Below, piece by piece: positions 53,659-64,000 of a stretch of DNA of 64,000 nucleotides. Numbering within the stretch: the stretch's first letter is position 1; each line of letters begins with the position of its first letter. The notes under the pieces are model-generated. The model worked only from the letters and a program-made list of their open reading frames with translations. It was not told the DNA's origin and ran no database searches. This DNA comes from Halomonas korlensis (GTDB lineage Bacteria; Pseudomonadota; Gammaproteobacteria; Pseudomonadales; Halomonadaceae), in contig NZ_FPBP01000003.1 of assembly GCF_900116705.1 (NCBI RefSeq), positions 310,001 through 374,000 of the forward strand, written 5' to 3'. The translations under genes and the position numbers were made by a program.

Positions 53659-53973
53659 TCAGTCCTCGTCGTCGCTGGCATCCAGTTGGGGCTCCAGGGC
53701 GCGGCTGGCATCGGGCAGGCGCACGGTATCGCCCAGGACGAGCTTGCCGTGGGATTTCAGGCGGCGGCCGTTGTCGGCCGAGATCAGCGCCACGACGTCG
53801 CCGATGCTGGTGCCGTCGATATAGGCCTCGACCTTGACGCGAACAATGGCGCCTTCATGGCGAGCCGACAGGATGTCGCCGGGTCCCGGCTCGTCGAGGC
53901 CGACGGGATTGTTCGCGAAGTGCTGAAGGACGCTGTTGGCGCCGGGATCATCCCAGTCCACGTGCTTGTGCAT
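53659..53973 (-). CDS. Hypothetical small acidic protein
   Basis: I do not recognise a family. The 104-residue product has no signal or membrane segment, starts MHKHVDWDDPGANSVLQHF, has a central beta-rich stretch (GAIVRVKVEAYIDGTSIGDVVALISADNGRRL then GKLVLGDTVRLP) that could be a small barrel, and ends in an acidic tail DASDDED. It stands alone between the NSS transporter and bipA genes, all on the minus strand, with gaps over 125 bp on both sides. Confidence 0.55.
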   Translation of the reverse strand: MHKHVDWDDPGANSVLQHFANNPVGLDEPGPGDILSARHEGAIVRVKVEAYIDGTSIGDVVALISADNGRRLKSHGKLVLGDTVRLPDASRALEPQLDASDDED

Positions 53974-54103
53974 GGTCTTGCTCCCCTAACATGATTGGCC
54001 TAACGTGATTCGACAGCCTCCAGCATAGCTGTCCGACTATCAAACGCCATGGCAAACCCGCGAGCCCGCCGGGGGTAGGCTCGGACAGGCAGCGCGGCGG
54101 GCG

Positions 54104-55930
<1,827 letters not shown>

Positions 55931-56072
55931 GACAGGATCCTGCTGGAAAAGGGGGGCAGTATTATAGGGGCAGGGCCGGCATGGCTACCAGTGTTGTCGG
56001 TGGCGGCCTGGCGGAAACACGCAATATCAGTGGCTTCCCGTCGACATGCAGCGCGAACTGGCGGGGCGAGAG

Positions 56073-56612
56073 TCAGGCCGGGTCGTTATCCACGCGAGCC
56101 TGGCAGGCGCGCAGCCGCTCGATCAGGTCGGGGAGGGCGTCAGCATCCAGCGAGGGATCACAGCCCCCGATACGATCGAACCAGACGCGAGACACACACA
56201 GGGTATCGCTGAACGGGTGGTAATGCAGTCGTCGCCACAGGCGTGCCAGGCGACTCGAGGGTTGCTGCGTCCTGACCACCGCATCGCGCTCATGATGCTC
56301 CATGCTCGCGATCGTGCGGGTGATCCAATCCAGGGTCAACGAGGCGCCTTGAGCCGGGAAGAGCAGCACTTCGCCCTGGCTGTGCGTCACGGCCAGATTG
56401 AGACGATCGCCGAGCGGCGTGCCTTCGGCGTGAATCAGGATCGCTCCATGATGTTTCGCCAGGACCGCCAGGCGGCGATCCCCTGTATCGTCCACCACCA
56501 GTAACTCGAGGCGATTGTCGAGACGCTGCAAGATTTCCTTCAATGACGTCAGCCGTCGCGGAATCCCCGCGCCTGAGGAACGTGCATCGAGAAAGATGCT
56601 GCAGGTGAACAT
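56073..56612 (-). CDS. Glycosyltransferase family 2-like protein
   Basis: A 179-residue protein with a partial GT-A pattern: LKEILQRLDNRLELLVVDDTGDRR, GTPLGDRLNLAVTHSQGEVLLFPAQGASL and SRVWFDRIGGCDPSLDADALPDLIERL, close to the TIGR04283/rSAM-associated short glycosyltransferases. The usual DxD is replaced by FPAQGA, so activity is doubtful. It is shorter than full GT2 domains (about 220-250). It follows no sugar gene; its neighbour is bipA. Confidence 0.6.
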   Translation of the reverse strand: MFTCSIFLDARSSGAGIPRRLTSLKEILQRLDNRLELLVVDDTGDRRLAVLAKHHGAILIHAEGTPLGDRLNLAVTHSQGEVLLFPAQGASLTLDWITRTIASMEHHERDAVVRTQQPSSRLARLWRRLHYHPFSDTLCVSRVWFDRIGGCDPSLDADALPDLIERLRACQARVDNDPA

Positions 56613-56836
56613 GAACGAGTGGGCTCCGCTAGGTCGGACAGCATGCCGAGACGCTGGGGATGAAATTCGTGAGCTAGTCGACCGGCGCTTTAATGTAATA
56701 AAGAGTATCTATTAGTTGTTAATTGTTTCAATACGCCGTAGGAGTGATTTTGCTGACAATTGGCAAGGGAGGCTATCCCTAGGCCATGATGAGCCAAGCC
56801 ATCACTATGAGGCACGGCTGATGCTAGTTGGTGTTT

Positions 56837-56884
56837 TGCTCGAAATCGGTGCATTAGCGTATCTATATGCACCAAGTAGGTGCA
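56837..56884 (+). promoter_or_regulatory. Two NtrC-type enhancer sites upstream of glnA
   Basis: The site at 56868-56884, TGCACCAAGTAGGTGCA, differs from the NtrC consensus TGCACCANNNTGGTGCA at one fixed position. A weaker one at 56837-56853, TGCTCGAAATCGGTGCA, differs at three. Their centres are 31 bp apart, about three helical turns, like the strong pair at E. coli glnA. They lie about 165 and 196 bp upstream of the predicted start. Confidence 0.75.
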
Positions 56885-57014
56885 AATATGCGTCTTGCTC
56901 CCCTATTTACCCTTAAAGGAGCGAAGCGCATGATCGGCGCCTGAAAAAATCATTAATCGAAAGTATGCATAATTCAGATGGTTATGAGAAATAAACGCTA
57001 TGCTGGTGCAAGGT

Positions 57015-57030
57015 TGGCATGCGGGATGCA
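57015..57030 (+). promoter_or_regulatory. Sigma-54 promoter of glnA
   Basis: TGGCATGCGGGATGCA matches the RpoN consensus TGGCAC-N5-TTGCA at all but two positions, with the -24 GG and -12 GC correctly 12 bp apart. The start point would be near 57041. Confidence 0.75.
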
Positions 57031-57178
57031 TTGTTCTGAACAGCGCCATGCACGTTTATGGCGACCGTGGGCAGCTTGCCCACGGCGTGCTACAAAAGAT
57101 CGCCGATAACGTCGGCTCTCATATCATCCCGTCGGTCGGCCCATCGTCGATCGAGCCAAGCTCACTATGGAGGACTTC

Positions 57179-58585
57179 ATGTCTGCCAAGACTCTTGCCC
57201 TGATTGAAGAACACGACGTTAAATGGGTCGATTTGCGCTTTACCGATACCCGCGGCAAGGAACAGCACGTTACGATTCCTGCCCGTGATGTCGACGAGGA
57301 ATTTTTCGAGAACGGCCAGATGTTCGATGGTTCCTCCATCAACGGCTGGAAGGGCATCAACGAGTCGGACATGATCCTGCGTCCGGAAGATGGCTCCGCC
57401 TTCCTCGACCCCTTCACCGAAGACGCGACCCTGGTGCTGCGCTGCGACATCATCGAGCCGGCCACCATGCAGGGCTACGAGCGTGACCCGCGCTCGATCG
57501 CCAAGCGCGCCGAGGCGTATCTGCAGTCCACCGGCCTTGGTGATACCGCGTTCTTCGGTCCCGAGCCTGAATTCTTCATCTTCGATGAGGTGCACTGGAA
57601 GACCGACATTCAAGGCGCCATGTACAAGATATCCTCCGAGGAGGGGGCCTGGGCCACCGACAGCATGATCGAGGGCGGCAATCTGGGACACCGTCCGCGG
57701 GTCAAGGGCGGCTATTTCCCGGTGCCCCCGGTGGACAGCTTTCACGACATTCGCGGCGCCATGTGCAATACCCTGGAAGCGATCGGCCAGAGCGTCGAGG
57801 TGCACCACCACGAGGTGTCCAACGCCGGCCAGAACGAGATCGGCGTGAAGTTCAACACCCTGGTCAAGAAGGCCGACGAAGTTCAGGAAATGAAGTACGT
57901 GATCCATAACGTGGCCCACGCCTATGGCAAGACCGCCACCTTCATGCCCAAGCCACTGGTCGGCGACAATGGCAGCGGCATGCACGTGCACCAGTCGTTC
58001 TGGAAGGAGGGTCAGAACCAGTTCGCCGGTGACGAGTACGCCGGCCTGTCAGAAATGGCGCTCTACTACATCGGCGGTGTCATCAAGCATGCCCGCGCCC
58101 TGAATGCCTTCGCCAACGCTTCCACCAACTCCTACAAGCGTCTGGTGCCAGGCTTCGAGGCGCCGGTGATGCTGGCCTACAGCGCCCGCAACCGCTCCGC
58201 GTCGATCCGCATTCCCTACACCGCGAGCCCCAAGGGCAAGCGTGTCGAGCTGCGCTTCCCGGACCCGACCGCCAACCCCTACCTGTGCTTCGCGGCGATG
58301 CTGATGGCCGGCATCGACGGCATCAAGAACAAGATCCATCCCGGCGACGCCATGGACAAGAATCTCTATGACCTGCCGCCGGAAGAGGGCAAGTCCGTGC
58401 CAACTGTGGCCGAGAGCCTCGACCAGGCCCTGGAAGCCTTGGATGCCGATCGCGCCTTCCTGACCGAAGGTGGCGTGTTCACCGACGACATGATCGACGC
58501 CTACATCGAACTCAAGATGGAAGACGTGGAGCGTATCCGCATGACGACGCATCCGATTGAATTCGACATGTACTACAGCTGCTGA
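57179..58585 (+). CDS. glnA: Glutamine synthetase type I
   Basis: GlnA makes glutamine from glutamate, ammonia and ATP as a dodecamer. The 468-residue protein (E. coli: 469) begins [23 protein letters not shown], has FDGSSINGW, the metal site [27 protein letters not shown], and NRSASIRIP. Tyr397 in DKNLYDLPP is the site of adenylylation, so the enzyme is of the regulated GSI-beta type. The ATG at 57179 follows GGAGGA at 4 nt. It is driven by a sigma-54 promoter with NtrC sites and ends in a strong terminator. Confidence 0.98.
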   Translation: MSAKTLALIEEHDVKWVDLRFTDTRGKEQHVTIPARDVDEEFFENGQMFDGSSINGWKGINESDMILRPEDGSAFLDPFTEDATLVLRCDIIEPATMQGYERDPRSIAKRAEAYLQSTGLGDTAFFGPEPEFFIFDEVHWKTDIQGAMYKISSEEGAWATDSMIEGGNLGHRPRVKGGYFPVPPVDSFHDIRGAMCNTLEAIGQSVEVHHHEVSNAGQNEIGVKFNTLVKKADEVQEMKYVIHNVAHAYGKTATFMPKPLVGDNGSGMHVHQSFWKEGQNQFAGDEYAGLSEMALYYIGGVIKHARALNAFANASTNSYKRLVPGFEAPVMLAYSARNRSASIRIPYTASPKGKRVELRFPDPTANPYLCFAAMLMAGIDGIKNKIHPGDAMDKNLYDLPPEEGKSVPTVAESLDQALEALDADRAFLTEGGVFTDDMIDAYIELKMEDVERIRMTTHPIEFDMYYSC

Positions 58586-58655
58586 TCACGCGGCCGCTTG
58601 TCGAGCCGGCCCCGATTTAGGTGGGTCAACAAGACGAGACGTACCTCGAGACGAA

Positions 58656-58685
58656 AAAAGGGTTCCGCCATGGCGGAACCCTTTT
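58656..58685 (+). terminator. Rho-independent terminator of glnA
   Basis: A near-perfect palindrome with the core GGGTTCCGCC / GGCGGAACCC, flanked by A-tract and T-tract (AAAA ... TTTTCTTT), lies about 70 bp after the glnA stop. It can work in either direction and separates glnA from the DUF4124 and ntrBC genes. Confidence 0.92.
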
Positions 58686-58769
58686 CTTTGGGTCAGTATC
58701 CCAATCAGCAAGTCCGCATTTTGCACGTCGCGCTCGCCCGGGGCGGCGGTGACCGGCACGGAGAGACGT

Positions 58770-59354
58770 ATGCACAAGGCAATCGCGGCGCTGGCGCTGG
58801 GACTCTCGTTGAGCCTCATCGTCCAGGCGCAGACCATCTATCGCAGCACCGACGCCCAAGGCAACGTGATCTTCACCGACAATCCGGAGCGTGGTGGCGA
58901 AGCGGTTGACCTCGAGCCGCTGACGGTGGTGCCTTCGCGTGGCGAGGTGCGCGACCAGGAAGCCGTGACACGGGTCGAGAGCGGCGGTACGAGTGCCTCC
59001 CGCGATGGTCCTGGCGAGCCCTTCATGCCCTACGACAGCTTCCGCATCGCCTCACCCGGCAATGAGGAAACGCTTCCCAGTGGCGCTGCAGGCAGCCTTG
59101 AAGTGACGCTAGGCATCGAACCCCGGCTGCGCGAGGACCATCGGGTACGGCTGCTGGTGGACGGGCGCGTCAGCCAGTCGGCGATGCACACCGAGGCGTT
59201 CCTGCTGACCGACCTGACGCGCGGCGAGCATGTCCTGCAGGCCGAGCTGATCGATGGCAGCGGCGAGGTTCGCCATCGCACGTCCCCCGTGACGCTGTAT
59301 GTCCAGCGCGCCAGCGTTAATTTGCCCCAGAACCCCAATAACCCCGCCAATTAG
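58770..59354 (+). CDS. Exported DUF4124-domain protein
   Basis: A 194-residue protein with a signal peptide (AIAALALGLSLSLIVQA) and the DUF4124 opening QTIYRSTDAQGNVIFTDNPERGG, followed by a beta-rich C-terminal part (LEVTLGIEPRLREDHRVRLLVDGRV ... VTLYVQRASVNLPQNPNNPAN). Such genes often sit between glnA and ntrB in this group; function is unknown. The ATG at 58770 is preceded by GGAGAG. In the same frame, straight after its TAG stop, the sequence stays open for another 81 codons. Confidence 0.8.
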   Translation: MHKAIAALALGLSLSLIVQAQTIYRSTDAQGNVIFTDNPERGGEAVDLEPLTVVPSRGEVRDQEAVTRVESGGTSASRDGPGEPFMPYDSFRIASPGNEETLPSGAAGSLEVTLGIEPRLREDHRVRLLVDGRVSQSAMHTEAFLLTDLTRGEHVLQAELIDGSGEVRHRTSPVTLYVQRASVNLPQNPNNPAN

Positions 59355-59600
59355 CTGCCCCTTCGCCGGGCTCCTCGGCCGCTGTGCCCGGACGGCAGTG
59401 ACAGGCCTTGTCGCGAGCCAGCGAGCCGCGGCGACGGGCATTTCGATGCCTTCGATCATGCCGACAGGGTGAGCGAGGACAGCGCCCTCGACTATCGACC
59501 CGGCGACCAGTTGCGTCATCGAGAGGCAAGGCGCGCCGCCGAGCGAGAGAAGCGGCGTTACCGCCGCTGGGACAAGCAGCGTTTTCCCCGCGATCGCTGA
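59355..59600 (+). other. 81-codon open frame directly after the DUF4124 stop, possible gene or remnant
   Basis: After the TAG of the DUF4124 gene the same frame runs on to a TGA at 59598-59600 without an ATG. The last third looks like real protein: DYRPGDQLRHREARRAAE, then KRRYRRWDKQRFPRDR, strongly basic with aromatic residues. It could be a separate small gene with a non-ATG start, the lost C-terminus of a longer DUF4124 protein, or chance. No ribosome site supports a start. Confidence 0.3.
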
Positions 59601-59609
59601 GTCGCGGGG
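59586..59609. terminator. Hairpin after the DUF4124 region
   Basis: A perfect 8-bp stem CCCCGCGA / TCGCGGGG with an 8-nt loop overlaps the TGA of the open frame at 59355-59600. It lacks a T-tract on the plus side but could end or shield the DUF4124 transcript before the ntrBC promoter. Confidence 0.5.
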
Positions 59610-59671
59610 GTGGATGAATCGGTGCGTCCCGTGGTGCGCCTCGCCCTTTCACTGTGCGCCATCAAAACCGA

Positions 59672-59701
59672 CGCACTATTTTGGTGCACTAGAACGGTGC
59701 A
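59672..59701 (+). promoter_or_regulatory. Overlapping NtrC-type sites upstream of ntrBC
   Basis: CGCACTATTTTGGTGCA (59672-59688) and TGCACTAGAACGGTGCA (59685-59701) each differ from the NtrC consensus at two fixed positions and share their middle TGCA. Their centres lie about 88 and 75 bp upstream of the predicted start, a workable enhancer distance. Confidence 0.75.
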
Positions 59702-59741
59702 TGGCAGCACCGTAATGGCGCCAGGCCGTGGTTTATGCGGC

Positions 59742-59757
59742 TGGCCCGCTTCTTGCA
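59742..59757 (+). promoter_or_regulatory. Sigma-54 promoter of ntrBC
   Basis: TGGCCCGCTTCTTGCA matches the RpoN consensus TGGCAC-N5-TTGCA at all but one position, with GG and GC 12 bp apart. Transcription should begin near 59768, 96 nt before the ntrB ATG. Confidence 0.82.
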
Positions 59758-59764
59758 AAGCATT

Positions 59765-59788
59765 GGGAAGACAGCTGGGAAGACAGCT
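59765..59788. repeat. Exact 12-bp tandem duplication at the ntrBC transcript start
   Basis: GGGAAGACAGCT occurs twice in a row (59765-59776 and 59777-59788), exactly at the start point predicted from the sigma-54 promoter. It looks like a recent duplication that lengthened the leader. Confidence 0.85.
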
Positions 59789-59863
59789 GGCGAGGCGGCG
59801 AAATAACGCTGTCACCGAGAGTTTTCGGCAGTATGGGATCTTGCCAAGACACGAGAGGGCCCG

Positions 59864-60899
59864 ATGTATCAACGCTTGATGGAACATCTTACTACCGCGG
59901 TACTGCTGCTTGATGCGCAGTTGCGCGTGCAGTGGATGAACCCTGCCGCCGAAGCCCTGCTGGCGCTGAGCCTGAGCCGAGTGGAAGGACTCACGCTGAC
60001 CGCGCTGCTCGGCCAGGAACATATCGGGGACGTCTTGAAGAAGGCCCGCGATGCCTACCATCCCTTCACCCAGCGCGAGGCGCGGTTGCAGTTGGCGAAC
60101 GGTGAGGCGCTTACCGTGGATTACACCGTGTCGCCGTTGTCCGCGGACGAGTTGCTGCTGGAGATCGAGCCGCGCGACAGGTTGCTGCGCATCTCCCGCG
60201 AGGAGGCGCTGCAGAGCCGTCAGGAAACCATCAAGGTCCTGGCGCGCGGCATGGCCCACGAGGTCAAGAATCCGCTGGGGGGCATCCGTGGCGCGGCCCA
60301 ACTGCTCGAGCGCGATCTCGATGATCCGGGACTCAAGGAGTTCACACGAATCATCATCGAGGAAGTCGACCGGCTGCGCGATCTGGTGGACTCGATGCTG
60401 GGGCCCAACCGGGTGTCCCGTCACGAGGCGCTGAACATCCACAAGGTGCTGGAGCGCGTGCGTTCGCTGCTGATCGTCGAGCAGCCTGGCGTGCATATCG
60501 AGCGCGACTACGACCCCAGCCTGCCCGACCTTGCCGGCGACGAGTCGCAGATGATCCAGGCGGTGCTCAACGTGGCGCGCAATGCCGTGGAGGCCATGAC
60601 CGAGGCCGGCACCGAGCGGCCCCGGCTGATCCTGCGGACCCGCGCCCGGCGTCAGTTCACCCTGGGTGCCGAACGTCACCGGCTGGTCTGTGAAGTCGGC
60701 ATGACCGACAACGGCCCGGGTATCGCCGCGGCACTGCGCGATACGCTCTTCTATCCGATGGTCTCGGGTCGCGCCGAAGGCAGTGGACTGGGGCTTTCCA
60801 TCGCCCAGTCGATCCTGCATCAACACCACGGGCTGATCGAATGCGAGTCCGCCCCCGGCAAGACCGAATTCCGCCTGCTGATTCCGCTGGAGAATCGCC

Positions 60900-60907
<8 letters not shown>
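59864..60907 (+). CDS. glnL: Nitrogen regulation sensor histidine kinase NtrB
   Basis: NtrB phosphorylates NtrC when nitrogen is short and, with PII, dephosphorylates it when nitrogen is plentiful. The 347-residue cytoplasmic protein has an N-terminal PAS region (TAVLLLDAQLRVQWMNPAAEALL), the phospho-acceptor His132 in GMAHEVKNPLGGIRGAAQLL, the N box VLNVARNAVEAM, DNGPGI and GSGLGLSIAQS. It lacks membrane segments, as expected. It overlaps ntrC by 8 bp and has its own sigma-54 promoter with NtrC sites. Confidence 0.96.
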
Positions 60908-62309
<1,402 letters not shown>

Positions 62310-62475
62310 GCAGGCCCATTGTTTACGAGCGCTCGTCCCTTGACGCGCCCCGTCGCTTTTCCTCGCTCAGGGTCTACAATCGAGAGGAACCATCTAGAGA
62401 AACCCTGGGTTTCATGGCCCACAGGACAGTGGCGCCAAGCAGGGTCTCACACCCTGAAGGATTAGGAGGTTGAAC

Positions 62476-63057
62476 ATGCACCACGACACAATGCATCCCA
62501 CCAGTTCACTGAGCACTGCCGATCGCATGGCGCACCTGGTGGGCTGGTTCAGTATCGGCCTGGGGCTTTGCCAGTTGGTCAAGCCGGCTGTTTGGACTCG
62601 CACTCTGGGCATGGAGGGCTCGGAAAACCTCGTGCGCCTGTGTGCCACGCGTGAAGTGATGACCGGCATGGGCGCACTGTCTACCAACCCGGTGCCGGCA
62701 ATGTGGGCCCGCGTGGGCGGCGACGTTCTGGACCTGGCAGCCCTGAGCTGGGCAAGGCAAGACAAGTTCAATCCCAAGCGCGACAACCTCAATATGGCCC
62801 TGATCGCCATGGGGGCGCTCACCGCGGTGGACCTGTACTGTGCCCAGTCGCTCGGCAAGCGGTACGCCTATCAGGGCGGGCCGACGCCCGACTATCGCGA
62901 TCGCAGCGGCTTTCCCGGTGGGCTGACCAGTGCCAGAGGCGCGGCGGCCAAGGATTTCGAGACACCGACCCACCTGAAGGCGGCGCTGCCGTCACCGGCC
63001 AGCTCGCCGGGTACACGAACCCCCACCTCGACATCCACCTCGCCCGGCAGCCGCTAG
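62476..63057 (+). CDS. Small membrane protein, cyclase/dehydrase-associated type
   Basis: A 193-residue protein with helices around MAHLVGWFSIGLGLCQLV, VMTGMGALS, MWARVGGDVLDLAALS and LIAMGALTAVDLYCA, and a polar Pro/Ser/Thr-rich tail. The helical part resembles the membrane half of proteins that elsewhere carry a C-terminal SRPBCC (cyclase/dehydrase) domain; here that domain is missing. The ATG at 62476 follows AGGAGG at 6 nt, better than the TTG at 62470. Function unknown. Confidence 0.65.
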   Translation: MHHDTMHPTSSLSTADRMAHLVGWFSIGLGLCQLVKPAVWTRTLGMEGSENLVRLCATREVMTGMGALSTNPVPAMWARVGGDVLDLAALSWARQDKFNPKRDNLNMALIAMGALTAVDLYCAQSLGKRYAYQGGPTPDYRDRSGFPGGLTSARGAAAKDFETPTHLKAALPSPASSPGTRTPTSTSTSPGSR

Positions 63058-63113
63058 CGGGATGCCCGGTAGGGTTGCCGGCCTTCGCCTCGAAACTCCC
63101 TTGATTCGCTCTC

Positions 63114-63145
63114 AAGGCCCGTATCGGCATTACGGTTCGGGCCTT
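63114..63145. terminator. Hairpin downstream of the small membrane protein gene
   Basis: A perfect 8-bp stem AAGGCCCG / CGGGCCTT encloses a 16-nt loop, 57 bp after the stop at 63057. It probably ends this transcript before the next gene at 63272. Confidence 0.6.
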
Positions 63146-63271
63146 CTATCGACTTCCTTCAGGCATCGTTGGCTGACGACAAGCAAGCCTACAACGAAAG
63201 GCGCATTGTTGAGGGAGAGGGGACTGCCGTAGCGTCAAGGACCTGAACCTATCATGCAATAGGACAGTCCG

Positions 63272-64000
63272 ATGCCCGACGTCCCGCCTGCCCTCGAGAG
63301 CCCGCCGCATCGCGTCCAGATTACCGAGGTAGGTCTCCGCGACGGCCTTCAGAACGAGCCCGTGGTGCTCGCCACCGAGCACAAGCTGGCCCTGGCCCGC
63401 GCGCTGATTGCGGCCGGGGTGCGCGAGTTCGAGGCCACCTCCTTCGTGAGCCCACGGGCGGTACCGGCCCTGGCCGACGCAGCGGCGCTGGTGAGGACGC
63501 TGCGAGAGACTCCCGACCTGCACCTTTCTGCCTTGGTGCCCAACGTGCGCGGCGCCGAGCGCGCCCTGGAGGCGGGTGTGGACTCGGTAGTGCTGTTCGT
63601 CTCCGCCTCTGAAAGCCACAACGCCAAGAACGTCAACCGCAGCGTCGCGGCGTCCCTGGCGGGCTTCGAACAGGTGGCTCGCCTGCTCGAAGGTAGCGGC
63701 GTGGCGCTGCGTGGCGCCATCGCCACTGCCTTCGGCTGTCCCTTCGAAGGCAATGTGCCGGTCCGGGCGGTCACGAACATTGCTCGCCGCTTCGCTGAGC
63801 TGGGGGCGACTCACCTGTCGCTGGGCGATACCACCGGCATGGCCACACCGCCATTGGTCGCCGAGCGCATCAACCATCTGCGTGAAGTCGTCTCGGGCCT
63901 GCCGCTGACGCTGCACTTCCATAACACTCGCGGCATCGGCCTGGCCAACGTCATGCAGGGTCTGGCGCTGGGCGTGGATCGTTACGAAAGCTCCATCGGC
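63272..64000 (+). CDS. Hydroxymethylglutaryl-CoA lyase, 3' end missing
   Basis: HMG-CoA lyase splits HMG-CoA into acetoacetate and acetyl-CoA in leucine/isovalerate breakdown. The 243 visible residues show VQITEVGLRDGLQNEP (catalytic Arg-Asp), EATSFVSPRAVPALAD, LVPNVRGAERAL, VSASESHNAKNVN, AIATAFGCPFEG, LSLGDTTGMATP and LHFHNTRGIGLAN (metal histidines). The signature cysteine GGLGGCP lies just beyond the window after DRYESSIG. The ATG at 63272 follows AGGA. The gene runs off the right edge. Confidence 0.93.
   Translation, partial: MPDVPPALESPPHRVQITEVGLRDGLQNEPVVLATEHKLALARALIAAGVREFEATSFVSPRAVPALADAAALVRTLRETPDLHLSALVPNVRGAERALEAGVDSVVLFVSASESHNAKNVNRSVAASLAGFEQVARLLEGSGVALRGAIATAFGCPFEGNVPVRAVTNIARRFAELGATHLSLGDTTGMATPPLVAERINHLREVVSGLPLTLHFHNTRGIGLANVMQGLALGVDRYESSIG

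Larger units (their letters stand above)
56613..57178 (+). promoter_or_regulatory. Intergenic control region of glnA
   Basis: This 566-bp stretch is much more AT-rich than its neighbours and has no supported gene. It carries two NtrC-type sites and a sigma-54 promoter (listed separately). The predicted transcript start near 57041 leaves a 138-nt leader before glnA. The first ~200 bp hold nothing I can identify. Confidence 0.7.

Noticed and set aside
56930..56945. A four-codon leader peptide after AAAGGAG upstream of glnA
   Set aside because: It lies upstream of the predicted sigma-54 start point and has no attenuator-like structure after it; probably chance.
59109..59519. A minus-strand 136-codon frame across the DUF4124 gene end
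   Set aside because: It is antisense to the DUF4124 gene, lacks a ribosome site and has no recognisable domain.

Overview
The window looks like a chromosomal segment of a halophilic gammaproteobacterium, most probably a Halomonas-type member of the Halomonadaceae. The reasons are the high-GC, tightly packed genes, a long class I PHA synthase, the glnA - DUF4124 - ntrB - ntrC order, an NSS sodium symporter, and small DUF6482, DUF6165 and DUF4202 genes. This assignment is inference from gene content. No rRNA operon, phage, intact transposon or CRISPR array was seen.

Left part (1-16.6 kb): a partial EamA transporter, thiE, an NlpC/P60 lipoprotein, a YgiD-type dioxygenase, and an Att-like ABC system (AttH-like lipocalin protein plus FtsX-like permease). 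The ATPase cistron that directly precedes the permease has collapsed in frame to 33 codons, while a complete paralogue lies 1.3 kb away, coupled to a TVP38 membrane protein. Next come TspO, an alpha/beta hydrolase, a methyltransferase, and a zinc-type ABC operon that starts with an unlisted 49-residue peptide behind a good Zur-like operator. Class I PhaC follows.

Middle part (17-29.8 kb): an APC permease, a UbiH-family hydroxylase, a small outer-membrane barrel preceded by a 13-bp tandem array, an MHYT-GGDEF-EAL protein, a truncated orphan type I-F cas1, an LTA-synthase-like sulfatase, an MFS carrier next to a decayed aldo/keto reductase fragment, an intact aldo/keto reductase, and a GT9 glycosyltransferase.

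Formate/selenium region (29.8-44 kb): ackA and a MaoC-PTA fusion gene, then a one-strand block fdoG-fdoH-fdoI-fdhE-selA-selB-selC-fdhD. fdoG has an in-frame UGA at the conserved Sec position, followed by a hairpin with a GGUCU loop, and selC is a 96-nt tRNA-Sec with a UCA anticodon. The block therefore carries a selenoprotein formate dehydrogenase, its maturation factors and most of the machinery that decodes its UGA. Only selD is absent from the window.

Right part (44-64 kb): DUF4202, a C45 acyltransferase-like protein, a dienelactone-hydrolase-like protein, a branched-chain amino-acid ABC system whose binding-protein gene converges on the livGFHM-type operon, an NSS transporter, BipA/TypA, and a nitrogen-control locus. 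glnA and ntrBC each have their own sigma-54 promoter with NtrC-type sites. The window ends in an HMG-CoA lyase gene that runs off the edge.
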